Shown here piece by piece: positions 24,464 to 33,285 of a DNA stretch of 38,418 nucleotides (positions are counted from its first letter, which is position 1; the number at the start of each line of letters is the position of its first letter). The notes under the pieces are model-generated. The model had not been told where the DNA came from. It did no database searches and saw only the letters and a program-made list of their open reading frames with translations. The position numbers were made by a program, and so were the translations under genes. The DNA is taken from positions 1 to 38,418 of the IMG/VR virus record IMGVR_UViG_3300042898_000804. The stretch is one strand, 5' to 3'. Source of the stretch: a virus.

Positions 24464-25679
24464 GTATTTTTGGAACACTGCTACTTTTAATAAGATCCAA
24501 ATCATAGAAGATTGAATAATCAGACGACTGCATACCTAAGTGCAAGAACCTCCGAAAATTGTATTTTGTTATCTTATCTAGATTCTCAATTTCTCTAAAG
24601 TACTCTGCGTCGGTGAGTGTACTCAGTTTTTTCATTTGACCTATAACTAGATTTTGCTTTTCGTCTAAATCATCAGTAGTGTCATAACTTTCATCAATAA
24701 GTGAATCAAATGTTTTAAACCCTTCTTTCTTTAATAACGCTAAACTTCCAGAAGGGGCTAGCATCATAAAAGGTTTTTTTGATAATATAGCCTTAAAGGT
24801 TTTTTCAGTAATCATTATATCTTGTCTTTCAGGATCATTATAATGTCCTACGGTAGTTTCATGTGCTATATTAAGTCCGGACGTAGCATATCTTTTGTAT
24901 ATTTCTAAAGGAAAAGATTGTCTCAAATCATTCGTATCTAAACAATAAGGTAATCCATCGATCCAGTTATTAATTGTAAATTTTTTACTAGGGTATAGTT
25001 TTACGAATGAATCATTTTTAAGTTCTTCCTTAGTGATCCAAGGATCAGGATATGCTCTAATTTCAGGACTAAAGTTGGTAAAAGTATAATCACACTGTTG
25101 TAGCAAATCTGAATCAATCAATTTTAAGAAAAAAGAAAGCCTATCAGGATGATATCTTCTAGTAAAAATACTAAATCTATGCTGTACTATACTGGTAGAC
25201 ATACTATCAATTAAAGATTTATGTTGAATATATTGGGCATATATTTGTTCTAGATAGCAATTATGAATTCTAATATTTACACCATGTATTCCATTAGCAT
25301 GTAGTATCTTTTCTAGTTCGTTTTTTTCATGATTCCATGCGATTCTAAACCATAATTTATTAGGACTAAACTTATAAATTTTAACCAAATCTATAATATG
25401 GTTTGCAGTTTCTTCTATAGGAAGAGTAAAATCTTCTATAAAAAGAAGATGACCGTCGGATAGATTAGCAAATTGATTCAACTGATTATCAGTAATATAT
25501 TGAGATAAATAATTTAGACAAAATCTTTCAATCATGTATACAGAATTATTTTCTATTATAGGATGATCTTCAATTAATAAAGGTGAATCAGTTTTTAGTT
25601 CTCCGTATCTGATTGTCAATGGATATCTTATCATGACTGCAGGATCGTTAAATTTTGTATTGATATATATTTTTTTCAT
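24459..25679 (-). CDS. Glycosyltransferase-like protein, paralogue A
   Basis: 406 aa, AT-rich coding, no membrane segment. The C-terminal half has MITEKTFKAILSKKPFMMLA followed by SGSLALLKKEGFKTF and DESYD. This arrangement (E-K-x-x-K-x-[hydrophobic]-x-x-x-K-P-F) resembles the nucleotide-sugar end of GT-B fucosyltransferase-like enzymes. It is a clear paralogue of the next gene upstream (shared FDYTFTN-type segment, PYP, WIDGLPY, ITEKTFK, GFKTF, LTDAE.F), and more distantly of the gene at 34289-35545. The start overlaps the upstream stop by ATGA. Substrate and acceptor (virion protein, host glycan or DNA) cannot be read. The enzyme class is inferred from one motif region. Confidence 0.55.
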   Translation of the reverse strand: MKKIYINTKFNDPAVMIRYPLTIRYGELKTDSPLLIEDHPIIENNSVYMIERFCLNYLSQYITDNQLNQFANLSDGHLLFIEDFTLPIEETANHIIDLVKIYKFSPNKLWFRIAWNHEKNELEKILHANGIHGVNIRIHNCYLEQIYAQYIQHKSLIDSMSTSIVQHRFSIFTRRYHPDRLSFFLKLIDSDLLQQCDYTFTNFSPEIRAYPDPWITKEELKNDSFVKLYPSKKFTINNWIDGLPYCLDTNDLRQSFPLEIYKRYATSGLNIAHETTVGHYNDPERQDIMITEKTFKAILSKKPFMMLAPSGSLALLKKEGFKTFDSLIDESYDTTDDLDEKQNLVIGQMKKLSTLTDAEYFREIENLDKITKYNFRRFLHLGMQSSDYSIFYDLDLIKSSSVPKIQ

Positions 25680-26890
25680 AAAGCTGTTCTATATGGACCT
25701 ATATTTATACCAACCAATTCAATATACACCTGTCTAGCAGTGGTATAGTTACTATTTGCTATTTTTATAAAATGCTTAAAATTAAACTTAGTTATGTTTT
25801 TGATTGATTTAGAGTTCATAGTATTGAAAAACTCAGCATCTGTTAGTTCAGATAATCTTTTTACTTCTTTCACTATCGATTTTCTTTTGTGTTTTGGTGA
25901 ATCGACTGCCAAATCATATGATTCATCAATGTATGGCTGAAATGTCTTAAACCCTTCTTTCCTCAATATTTCCAAGATACCTGAGGGACCGTATATCATA
26001 AAAGGCTTACCCATCATTATAGGTTTGAATGTTTTTTCGGTAATAATCAAATTGTGTTTGCCACGGTTATCCGCTCTTGTTTCTATAACTATGTTTACTG
26101 CACCTTTAAGGAATCTTAGACTCAATGAGTTTGAAAAGGGATCAAGAAGTATACCGTCATGATAGGGTAATCCATCAATCCATTGGTGCATAGTTCCTAG
26201 TTTTGTTACAAACCCGGGTATGTGTTTATCTTTTAACTCATCTTTAGTAATGCAAACATGTGGATAAGGAATAGCTTCAGGGTGTAAATTTGTAAAAGTG
26301 TAATCAAAATTATTTAATAGGTTGTGATTTATTAAATCACACATTAATTCAAAACGCCACATATCAAATCTTCTGACAAAAAGAGTAAACTTTTTAGGGT
26401 TGTCTACTACTGTTTTTTTGATAGCATCTATTTCATTTTTATGTTTAACATATTGGTCATATGCCATATCTAAGTATCCGTTATAGCAAAAAATCTTTGG
26501 GATAGGAAGATCCATATCAGTTAACAAACTAATGATCTCTGTTTTCTCATAGTTAAAAGAAACTTGTATCCAAATTTTGCTTATATCGAAACCCGAACTA
26601 TGGAGATTTTTTATTGCTGGGGCATATGCTTCAACATTTGTAGAAAAATCGTTCATGACATATATATGGTTGTCATCGAATTCTTGGTATAGCATCTGAA
26701 TATTTTTTGAAAAATATTTTTCTATTTCGAAAAATTGTGTAGAATCTAAGACATAGATAGAATGATTTTCTAAAGGATCTTCTTCGATTGTTTTATATCT
26801 ATTGGTATTATATAGATTAGTAAATATGCCACGCAGGTTTCCACCATGCATGGGGTCAGCTAGATTTTTATTCACATATACTGTTTTCAT
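25676..26890 (-). CDS. Glycosyltransferase-like protein, paralogue B
   Basis: 404 aa, AT-rich. It shares with paralogue A the segments FTLFVRRFD, FDYTFTNLHPEAIPYPHV, WIDGLPY, LIITEKTFKPIMMGKPFMIY, GPSGILEILRKEGFKTF and LTDAEFF, in the same order and spacing, so the pair arose by tandem duplication. The N-terminal 130 residues have diverged more than the C-terminal part, as expected if acceptor specificity changed while donor binding stayed. The start (MKTVYVNKNL) overlaps the gp4 stop by ATGA, with GGACG upstream. The GT-B assignment is inferential. Insertion between gp4 and the small terminase candidate, plus the AT-rich composition, suggests a later gain. Confidence 0.55.
   Translation of the reverse strand: MKTVYVNKNLADPMHGGNLRGIFTNLYNTNRYKTIEEDPLENHSIYVLDSTQFFEIEKYFSKNIQMLYQEFDDNHIYVMNDFSTNVEAYAPAIKNLHSSGFDISKIWIQVSFNYEKTEIISLLTDMDLPIPKIFCYNGYLDMAYDQYVKHKNEIDAIKKTVVDNPKKFTLFVRRFDMWRFELMCDLINHNLLNNFDYTFTNLHPEAIPYPHVCITKDELKDKHIPGFVTKLGTMHQWIDGLPYHDGILLDPFSNSLSLRFLKGAVNIVIETRADNRGKHNLIITEKTFKPIMMGKPFMIYGPSGILEILRKEGFKTFQPYIDESYDLAVDSPKHKRKSIVKEVKRLSELTDAEFFNTMNSKSIKNITKFNFKHFIKIANSNYTTARQVYIELVGINIGPYRTAL
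25702..25709 (-). promoter_or_regulatory. Perfect T4 late octamer TATAAATA inside paralogue B
   Basis: TATAAATA on the minus strand, 22 bases before the ATG of paralogue A, within the last codons of paralogue B. Spacing is typical of the other late octamers here, so independent late expression of paralogue A is plausible. Confidence 0.5.
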
Positions 26891-27324
26891 TTATTTCGTC
26901 CGTTGTAAAACAAATCGTCTTCAGTTATAACTCTGAAGGTGTACCCTTGTGCTTTGCAGTAGCCCATGGCTGATGCCCACTTAGCATGATTAATGGCTAC
27001 TACTATTCTATCTTTAGCATTTGAAACTTTGCTTTCAATAATGCTTTGCTTTTTAGGTTTGATCTCAACTACTTCCGCTATCTTCTGACCATGCTTATTT
27101 TGATACACTACGAAAAAATCAGGGATGTATATAGTAGGCTTTCCGGTCAGTGGATGTTTATAGGGAATTCTTAACGCTTCACTAGCCCAATATAATACAT
27201 TTTTGTTTGTGTCACAGAATGTCATAAAGGTTAGTTCCCAACCTGAACGGTATTTAGGTTGATGATTGCCTATATATTTTTCAGGGTGCTTTGGCGTATA
27301 TATGCCTTGCGCATACTTTGCCAT
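26887..27324 (-). CDS. 4: Head completion protein gp4-like (PD-(D/E)XK fold)
   Basis: 145 aa, close to T4 gp4 (150 aa). The order of motifs is that of the family: YTPKHPEKYIG, then RSGWELTFMTFCDTNKNVL, YWASEALRIPYKHP, YIPDFFVVY, EVVEIKPKKQSI, and a final YCKAQGYTFRVITEDDLF. The Pro-Asp-Phe followed by Glu-Ile-Lys is a nuclease-type active-site layout. In T4, gp4 acts after packaging to complete the head before tail joining. The gene overlaps both neighbours closely (stop over the next ATG; start at the last base of the previous stop). Identification is good; nuclease activity is inferred from the motif. Confidence 0.82.
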   Translation of the reverse strand: MAKYAQGIYTPKHPEKYIGNHQPKYRSGWELTFMTFCDTNKNVLYWASEALRIPYKHPLTGKPTIYIPDFFVVYQNKHGQKIAEVVEIKPKKQSIIESKVSNAKDRIVVAINHAKWASAMGYCKAQGYTFRVITEDDLFYNGRNK

Positions 27325-27686
27325 TATAGTACCACGTTTCTAGCAACTGGTACTACTGGTTGAGGTATTACACTTACCCCATACAGTGATGTTTTTGATT
27401 TAAGACTATTTAACCAATAGCAAATCTGCTTGTTCATTGACAGCGCATTTGGTTGACCCTTCAACTCATCTAATAATTGAAGTACGGGTACGCCTGTCTG
27501 TGTTGATATTCTAAACAACACTGTTGTGAAATTATCTGCTATGTTTTTTGTTTCACAAACACTGGTAAAATAACCATTGACGATATCATACTCGCTGGCA
27601 TTTATTCGTAAATCAGTTTGATAGAATGCATCAAAGATTCTAACTGTTCTGTCTAATGTTGTTTTGTCATCTATAATTCTAGGCAT
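27324..27686 (-). CDS. Small virion-region protein upstream of gp4
   Basis: 120 aa. It begins MPRIIDDKTTLDRTVRIFDA, has a central helical part (ADNFTTVLFRISTQTGVPVL) and ends in a Pro/Val-rich strand-like tail. There is no Shine-Dalgarno before the ATG, which lies five bases after the previous stop, so coupling is likely. Its place between the tube-like protein and gp4 suggests a baseplate or tail-completion part. T4 keeps gp53 next to gp4, but gp53 is larger (196 aa) and no similarity is visible, so no name is given. Confidence 0.6.
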   Translation of the reverse strand: MPRIIDDKTTLDRTVRIFDAFYQTDLRINASEYDIVNGYFTSVCETKNIADNFTTVLFRISTQTGVPVLQLLDELKGQPNALSMNKQICYWLNSLKSKTSLYGVSVIPQPVVPVARNVVL

Positions 27687-27691
27687 GTAAT

Positions 27692-27958
27692 TTACAGGTT
27701 TGTCTGTCTACCTGCATAAGTTACATCACCTGATGTTTGTATTGAACTTCTAGCAAGTAGAGTAGGTGACCCCGCTCCATAGTTAGGTGTAGTCAAATTA
27801 CTTGGAAATAAAAAGGCTACATTTCTATTTAGATTAGGATTATCCCGTAATGAAATTGCCAATCCTGCTTGAGATTGCAGTTTATTTGATGTTACTAATC
27901 CAGGAACTTTTTGATAATTATATGCTACGTTAGCATTGTTCGTTGTGATGGTTCCCAT
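27692..27958 (-). CDS. Small hypothetical protein in the tail cluster
   Basis: 88 aa, rich in Asn, Thr, Leu and Ala, with no cysteine and few charges. It starts MGTITTNNANVAYNYQKVPG and contains VAFLFPSNLTTPNYGAGSP. The start lies two bases after the upstream stop without a clear ribosome binding site. The uncharged composition fits a virion component that packs against a beta-rich partner. No family recognised. Confidence 0.55.
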   Translation of the reverse strand: MGTITTNNANVAYNYQKVPGLVTSNKLQSQAGLAISLRDNPNLNRNVAFLFPSNLTTPNYGAGSPTLLARSSIQTSGDVTYAGRQTNL

Positions 27959-27960
27959 GA

Positions 27961-28872
27961 TTAATCCTTTAGTGATTTAATAAATCCGCCTTCTGCATCT
28001 TCGTATCCGCTGGGTCCTGATACCTGCCCGTTATTTCCTGCAGGAGTTATTGGACTTAATCTCCTATCATAGAATGCATCTAACCCAAACCCTTGTACAA
28101 TGTTATCAGGAGTTCTTCCATCCATGCCGCCTTCATTGTATACTACGGTTTCATATGCAATATCCATTTTCAATTCCATTGTGCCGGCAGCCTCTGCATA
28201 TGCATAAGTGTCGTGATCAAACTTAGTGATCATTGGATTGATTAGAGTGTAAGCTGTAAAGTTATGGGTATTGAAACCAAAGACAGTAATGTTTCTAAAG
28301 AAAGGTTGTTTAACTTGTTGACTAGAACCTGCAAATGATTCACCTATATAACCCCAATTGTTATTACCAGTTAAGCTAGCATCATAAATGTTTCTTACAT
28401 TATAGTTTTGATTGGCTGCGCCAGCGCCCGGCTGACTAGGCACTATTTCAGCACCAGTAGCACCTTTGAATACTCTTAGATTAGTGCTGTCTTTGTAATA
28501 GTAAGAATAATATGCATCCCACATTTTTGTCACAACATTCAATGAATCGTCATGAAAAGTTATGTTAATAGGATCATAGTTTATTTTAGTTTGTACAATT
28601 CTTTTTCTGTTGTACTGATTCAAATCATGTGTTTTTATATTGAATGATGGCAACTTTATTGATTTAACTAATACGCCAAAATTATCCCCGGAGCCTATGT
28701 TTCTATCATAGACAGCGGGGTTAATATCAAAAAAGGTATGAAATAAAAACTTGAATTTAGGTGCAAGAGCATACCCAGCTGGTCGAAAAATTTTCGATGC
28801 ATGGGTAAAATCTCTAAGAATAGTGCTACCAAAAGCTCTACTCCGCTGTAAATCCTGGCCCCAATATGACAT
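27961..28872 (-). CDS. Tail-tube-like structural protein (baseplate or tube-initiator candidate)
   Basis: 303 aa. It follows the tail tube gene and shares its general pattern: a hydrophobic opening (ALAPKFKFLFHTFFDI), a VKSIKLPSFNIKTHDLNQYN segment, INITFHDDSLNVVTKMWDAY, and a late FFRNITVFGF strand. This matches the gp19-type fold found in tube, tube-initiator (gp54) and related proteins. It is about 90 residues longer than the tube protein, with an inserted loop around 135-175 and a flexible C-terminal tail. The gp54 equivalence is not certain. No clear ribosome binding site precedes the ATG, ten bases after the tube stop. Confidence 0.65.
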   Translation of the reverse strand: MSYWGQDLQRSRAFGSTILRDFTHASKIFRPAGYALAPKFKFLFHTFFDINPAVYDRNIGSGDNFGVLVKSIKLPSFNIKTHDLNQYNRKRIVQTKINYDPINITFHDDSLNVVTKMWDAYYSYYYKDSTNLRVFKGATGAEIVPSQPGAGAANQNYNVRNIYDASLTGNNNWGYIGESFAGSSQQVKQPFFRNITVFGFNTHNFTAYTLINPMITKFDHDTYAYAEAAGTMELKMDIAYETVVYNEGGMDGRTPDNIVQGFGLDAFYDRRLSPITPAGNNGQVSGPSGYEDAEGGFIKSLKD

Positions 28873-28882
28873 ACGTTAAGTA

Positions 28883-29533
28883 TTAAGCGTTTGTACCAAC
28901 TGAAGTACTGACACCGTCAAAAGTACGAGCTTGTAGACCAGCAGCGCCGACACCTGTTGGGTCGTTCTCTACACCAGGAGTAGACGCTTGAACCGCGTTG
29001 TCGAACTGAATCGTCAATGCAATTTTAATGTCTTCTGATTGACCATAGTTCAATGCGTTATAGTTAACACTTTCAACATAGCAACCGTATAGTTCCCAAC
29101 GTTCTAGTACTACTGGCGCAATTCCACCGTTGCCACCGTCAAGAATGTCGATTTGCATACTGAATTTGTAGTCACTTGCAGAAGCAGCACTAGATTGTTC
29201 TATGAAGTCTAATTGTTTTTGTAGTTGTTCACCAACTGCTCTAGAAACGAAACCGGATGCATCATCACGAATGTTGACGTTCAACGGTTGCCATGTGTGC
29301 TTACCTGCCATATACACTGTTGAGTTGTATACTGGAAGAGTAATTTTAGCAAATTGAACGTTAGGACGTGCGCAATCTACAACTTGGCGTGTTAACTCTA
29401 GTGCATCACTAGCACCAAAAGATAAGAATGATACCCTAAATCTGTATTGCAGTTTGGGCATCAATAGGGTTTGATTTCCATTGTTCATGTCGCTAGCGGA
29501 CATATTAATCAATGATTGAGAGGCTATTGCCAT
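28883..29533 (-). CDS. 19: Tail tube protein gp19
   Basis: 216 aa; T4 gp19 is 163 aa, so this version is longer, mainly at the C-terminus. Typical segments are LMPKLQYRFRVSFLSFG, DCARPNVQFAKITLPVYNST, WQPLNVNIRDDASGFVSR, and VLERWELYGCYVESVNYNAL. Hexameric rings stack to form the inner tube through which DNA passes. The gene follows the sheath gene, as in T4. AGGAG lies nine bases before the ATG, and a late octamer lies 22 bases upstream, behind an intercistronic hairpin. High expression late in infection is expected. Confidence 0.85.
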   Translation of the reverse strand: MAIASQSLINMSASDMNNGNQTLLMPKLQYRFRVSFLSFGASDALELTRQVVDCARPNVQFAKITLPVYNSTVYMAGKHTWQPLNVNIRDDASGFVSRAVGEQLQKQLDFIEQSSAASASDYKFSMQIDILDGGNGGIAPVVLERWELYGCYVESVNYNALNYGQSEDIKIALTIQFDNAVQASTPGVENDPTGVGAAGLQARTFDGVSTSVGTNA

Positions 29534-29555
29534 TTTGTGTTTCTCCTGTTAATAA

Positions 29556-29563
29556 TATTTATC
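29556..29563 (-). promoter_or_regulatory. T4-type late promoter octamer GATAAATA
   Basis: GATAAATA on the minus strand, 22 bases upstream of the tail tube gene and directly after the intercistronic hairpin, allowing tube expression independent of the long sheath gene. Confidence 0.65.
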
Positions 29564-29571
29564 TTTTTATC

Positions 29572-29599
29572 AGTGAGCGCCCCCGAAGGGCGCTTCACT
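29572..29599 (-). terminator. Stable intercistronic hairpin after the sheath gene
   Basis: Arms 29572-29582 and 29588-29599 form 11 base pairs with one bulged base and a GC-rich core. The minus-strand loop is UUCGG, giving a UUCG-type cap. No U-run follows on the minus strand, so it may stabilise the 3' end of sheath mRNA or be a weak terminator rather than a classic one. Confidence 0.65.
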
Positions 29600-29606
29600 T
29601 AATAAA

Positions 29607-32600
29607 TTAAGCTCCTGATAACTCACCTGTATTCAATATACGTACTGGTATGTAAATGAATTCAGCTGCCTTAACAGGTTCAATCGCAACATCAACCCAT
29701 AATTCGTTTCTATCGATACGAGCTGGTGTGTTATTGCTTTCATCGCAAACTACTAGATAGTCATAGATACCGCGTTTTGCAACTAGGTCTAAGCATAATG
29801 ACTCAATAGTGTTAGCAATTTGTCCTCTTGTAAATGCATCGTTAGGTTCGAACACATACGGACGACCTGCTAATGTTAATTGTCTACGCATGTAAGCAAT
29901 TAAACGAGCAACGTTAGTTCTGTCTAATGCAGAGCTAGAGTTGAAGCTTGTCTTATTACCATAGTTCAATAAACCTTGACCAGTAAAGAACACTAGTGGG
30001 TTAATGAAGTTAACGTATAGAACATCACGAACACCTAAACGTGTCTTGATTACTTGGAATTCACCAGTATCTCTGTTAACATAACCAATGTTAGCTGCGT
30101 TATCAATGATACCGCGGCGTGTACCTGCTGCTGCTAACCAAGGATAAGCAATAGTGTCGTTACGTAAGAATGTTCTCAACATCATGTGTGATGGGGGAAC
30201 AGCAACTAAGTTACCACTCAAATCACTTGTGATGCCGCTTGGATAGAATAGACCCAAGTATGTATTACGAGTTACACAACCTTCTTCACCTGTGCTTGTA
30301 GCACCTGCGGCATTAGTAGCCCATGCTTGAATGTCAGTCGCACTATCAGATAGACCCATTGGGGTGTCACCTAAGATGTAACCTGTCTCACCGCGATCAG
30401 CATTCAATACAACCATGTTAGGTTGTAGTTCTGGATAGTTAGGAGTAGCCATCAAGTTAAAGAAGTTATCTTCGTCACGTAAATCAGTGTTAGTGTCGAT
30501 TCCCGCACGTAATGCTTCAACAACCATAGCACGTTGTGCCTTACGACCCATGTACGGAGATCCATTGGATTGTAAACCACTTACTGATACCCATGCATCT
30601 CTTTCTGTTGGTAGAGATTCGCCTGGGAAGTTAGCGTTGCTAAAATAGTTTTCTTTGAATTGTTTAACGTTGTAACCTGAACGGCGTGTGTTGAATAACA
30701 ACATACCTGTTGGATACAATGCTGCGTCAGGAGCATCAATATCTAGATAGTTACTTGTTAACAAACTAGTGATTGTAGGGATAAGATCCTCAGTTACTGA
30801 TGTTGTGCCGTTAGTTGCCCAACGACCGTCAGCAAACAATACACCTTCAGGATTTGTTTGGTCTGAGTTATCTAACAACACCCACTGACTCTCACCACTA
30901 ACAGACTGCCAACGATAAATCACTGGGTAATTTTCTAGATCGGCTGTGCTAATCCACAGATCACCAAAGACTAATGCAGTACCGTCGCTTTGGGTTGTTG
31001 GCTCAGTAGCACTTACAATAGGACCTGCAGGATCAGTAGCATTTGCACCTGTTGGTGTTGGGAAACCGTTCAAGTCATAGTTTTGATTCTTATAACCTTT
31101 CCAGTTACCGTTGTAGTTAATCATGATATCAACTTGGTCTACTACACTGTAGAACCAATTACGGTTGTTTGGTGGGTTAGCTACTGGAGCACCTTCGTTA
31201 GCAGTATATTCAAATTCTACCCAATTAGATAATAATACGCCGTATGTTGGTTGTGAAGTTCCTGAAATATATGTTATACTAGTGACTTCACCGCTAATGT
31301 TCACTGATGTGACTTCAATTACTAGGTTATTAGTACCGGTGTCGCCACCTAAATCAGTACCGTCAAATGTCACTATTTCACCAACTACATATCCAGATCC
31401 TGCATTTGTAAATGTTGTCAGATTAGGCACATAAATACCATACAGAGTAAAAACGCTTATTTCTAATCCGGTTCCTGAACCTGAAGTAGCTGATTGCGGT
31501 ACACCAGTAAAATTATATCCTGGGTCTGTGGAATATTTCACACCATCAGTAGTTCCTGCAATGAGTCCGGCTTCTACTAAAACGCCACTAGATTTACCTT
31601 GATCTGCACCAGATGTATACGCATCGTTAATTGAAACGGCTCCACCTTCACTGTGCGTTATTTGAATTGCTCCTGAAGTTGCAACTGTTGCTGTTGCATA
31701 AGGAATACCTGCATCGGCCCAAGCAATTACAAAGTCTGATGCATCCGAGCCTTCACCAATTGTTACTGTATATACTGAAGACATCAAGGTTTCGTTAGGA
31801 GAAGACACTGTTACGTTAAGTGTATAAGGTCCTGTACCAGCTGGTCCTAAACTTGAAAAGTCAGGTGCTGTATTTGTTCCTGTCACAACTGTTGGTCCAG
31901 TAGCTATGCGCTTCCATAAGTAAACAGGGCATACTTTAGATGAGTTATTAAAGTTATACTGGGCATATACTGTTCCGGCTGGAATTGTTTGACCACCAGT
32001 TGGATCTAGTGCAGCATTTACTGTCGCATCACTTATTGCTAGAGGAACAGTTTTAACTGCCCAATCTTCAGTGATGTTGCTCCATTCTTTAACAACTGGA
32101 TTTAAACCAGTTCCGCCGGCTTTCATCCATACGGATCCTGTTGGACGAGGGTTTGCTTGTCCAGCTTGCCATAGTGGTTGTTGTGCACCAGTTCCCCATA
32201 ACAGTAGAGGTTGATAATATGTACCGGTATCGATACCTAGATCATCTAAGACTGTGCCAGAACCAGCAGTAATAGTAATAAAACGAGCCGGAGGTCCTTC
32301 ACCTTCTGAATAGTTTTCAAATATACATAATTTACCATTACGTACAGATGCAGTTAGATAAGTCCAACCTAAACCACTAATTGCTGCTGCAACGCCCGCA
32401 ACGTTACCAACACCGCCGCCTGCATCAGGTACAGTTATTGCTACAGTAACGTCACCGTCTAGGTTTAAGTTAAATGTGTCGCCGGCATCTAATACCGGGT
32501 TAGATTCAGTACCTTCTATAGTAGGCCAATCTAATTTCCAATTGCTTCCACCTAGTACTGCCCAAACATTAGAAGTAGTCTTATAGAAAAATTGAAAAAC

Positions 32601-33197
32601 TGTTACTGGGGGTGATGATTCTTGACCTGGAGCATAAACAGCATAGTCACCAATACTTCCTAATGTTTGTACTGGTGCGCCACCTATCATATCACTAGCT
32701 TCAGTAATAACGATAGGAGTTTGCAATACAAAACTACTTGTTGTAGCATTGAATTCATAGATGCCCCATGTTGAGGTCGTTGTGTCTAACCAATAAGTTC
32801 CGTTTTCTGGATTACCTACTGGACGACCTGTAGTTCCGACTAGACTTGCTAAGTCAATGTCTGCTCTTAATACGTAGCAACGATTAGTAACTCCGAGTAA
32901 AGAGTAAGCAGCCAATAGACCGTACTCATTAAGCTCATAACCCTGTAGTGGTGTGCCATTACTACTTGTATAGAATGTTGGGTTACCATAAAGAGTAACG
33001 AGGTCACGCTGACTTGTAACTTGATATAGTTTATTTGCGTTTGCCGCCGTTGTAGCTGCTGCGACACTAACACCGTTAGGGTCAACTTTGTCTTGTGCAG
33101 TTGCTAGCAATACGAACGGAACGGATCCTGGTGCGGCTGGAAGATACTGACTTTGGTCAATTACTTGTACTTCTACGCCTGGTGATGTTAATGCCAT
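29607..33197 (-). CDS. 18: Tail sheath protein gp18, greatly enlarged
   Basis: 1196 aa; T4 gp18 is 659 aa. The first 125 residues (SPGVEVQVIDQSQYLPAAPG, GVTNRCYVLRADIDL) and the last 370 (NRDTGEFQVIKTRLGVRDVL, RRQLTLAGRPYVFEPND, WVDVAIEPVKAAEFIYIPVR) are sheath-like; they form the handshake and core domains that contract. Between them lies about 700 residues of Thr/Gly/Ser-rich beta sequence, with repeated insert-like units such as NPENGTYWLDTTTSTWGIYE, ARPTGSVWMKAGGTG-type and DLWISTADLENYPVIYRW. These are probably domains projecting from the tail surface. AAAGGAAA precedes the ATG. The identity is strong; the function of the insertion is unknown. Confidence 0.9.
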   Translation of the reverse strand: MALTSPGVEVQVIDQSQYLPAAPGSVPFVLLATAQDKVDPNGVSVAAATTAANANKLYQVTSQRDLVTLYGNPTFYTSSNGTPLQGYELNEYGLLAAYSLLGVTNRCYVLRADIDLASLVGTTGRPVGNPENGTYWLDTTTSTWGIYEFNATTSSFVLQTPIVITEASDMIGGAPVQTLGSIGDYAVYAPGQESSPPVTVFQFFYKTTSNVWAVLGGSNWKLDWPTIEGTESNPVLDAGDTFNLNLDGDVTVAITVPDAGGGVGNVAGVAAAISGLGWTYLTASVRNGKLCIFENYSEGEGPPARFITITAGSGTVLDDLGIDTGTYYQPLLLWGTGAQQPLWQAGQANPRPTGSVWMKAGGTGLNPVVKEWSNITEDWAVKTVPLAISDATVNAALDPTGGQTIPAGTVYAQYNFNNSSKVCPVYLWKRIATGPTVVTGTNTAPDFSSLGPAGTGPYTLNVTVSSPNETLMSSVYTVTIGEGSDASDFVIAWADAGIPYATATVATSGAIQITHSEGGAVSINDAYTSGADQGKSSGVLVEAGLIAGTTDGVKYSTDPGYNFTGVPQSATSGSGTGLEISVFTLYGIYVPNLTTFTNAGSGYVVGEIVTFDGTDLGGDTGTNNLVIEVTSVNISGEVTSITYISGTSQPTYGVLLSNWVEFEYTANEGAPVANPPNNRNWFYSVVDQVDIMINYNGNWKGYKNQNYDLNGFPTPTGANATDPAGPIVSATEPTTQSDGTALVFGDLWISTADLENYPVIYRWQSVSGESQWVLLDNSDQTNPEGVLFADGRWATNGTTSVTEDLIPTITSLLTSNYLDIDAPDAALYPTGMLLFNTRRSGYNVKQFKENYFSNANFPGESLPTERDAWVSVSGLQSNGSPYMGRKAQRAMVVEALRAGIDTNTDLRDEDNFFNLMATPNYPELQPNMVVLNADRGETGYILGDTPMGLSDSATDIQAWATNAAGATSTGEEGCVTRNTYLGLFYPSGITSDLSGNLVAVPPSHMMLRTFLRNDTIAYPWLAAAGTRRGIIDNAANIGYVNRDTGEFQVIKTRLGVRDVLYVNFINPLVFFTGQGLLNYGNKTSFNSSSALDRTNVARLIAYMRRQLTLAGRPYVFEPNDAFTRGQIANTIESLCLDLVAKRGIYDYLVVCDESNNTPARIDRNELWVDVAIEPVKAAEFIYIPVRILNTGELSGA

Positions 33198-33221
33198 TTT
33201 CTTTTTCCTTTATGTAAAATT

Positions 33222-33250
33222 TTGAGGCTTACGGCCTAAATGCATATTAT
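33222..33250 (+). promoter_or_regulatory. Candidate sigma70 promoter for the HNH-type gene
   Basis: TTGAGG (33222-33227), exactly 17 bases, then TATTAT (33245-33250) on the plus strand, about 35 bases before the GTG start. The -35 matches four of six and the -10 five of six consensus positions. It would run divergently from the sheath gene. Confidence 0.45.
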
Positions 33251-33257
33251 TATTTAG
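33251..33257 (-). promoter_or_regulatory. Possible late promoter variant CTAAATA for the sheath gene
   Basis: CTAAATA on the minus strand, 53 bases upstream of the sheath ATG. It is the closest thing to the late octamer in the sheath leader. The match is weaker than elsewhere. Confidence 0.3.
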
Positions 33258-33285
33258 TAAAAAAATCAAAAAAGGGTGGTTTAGC

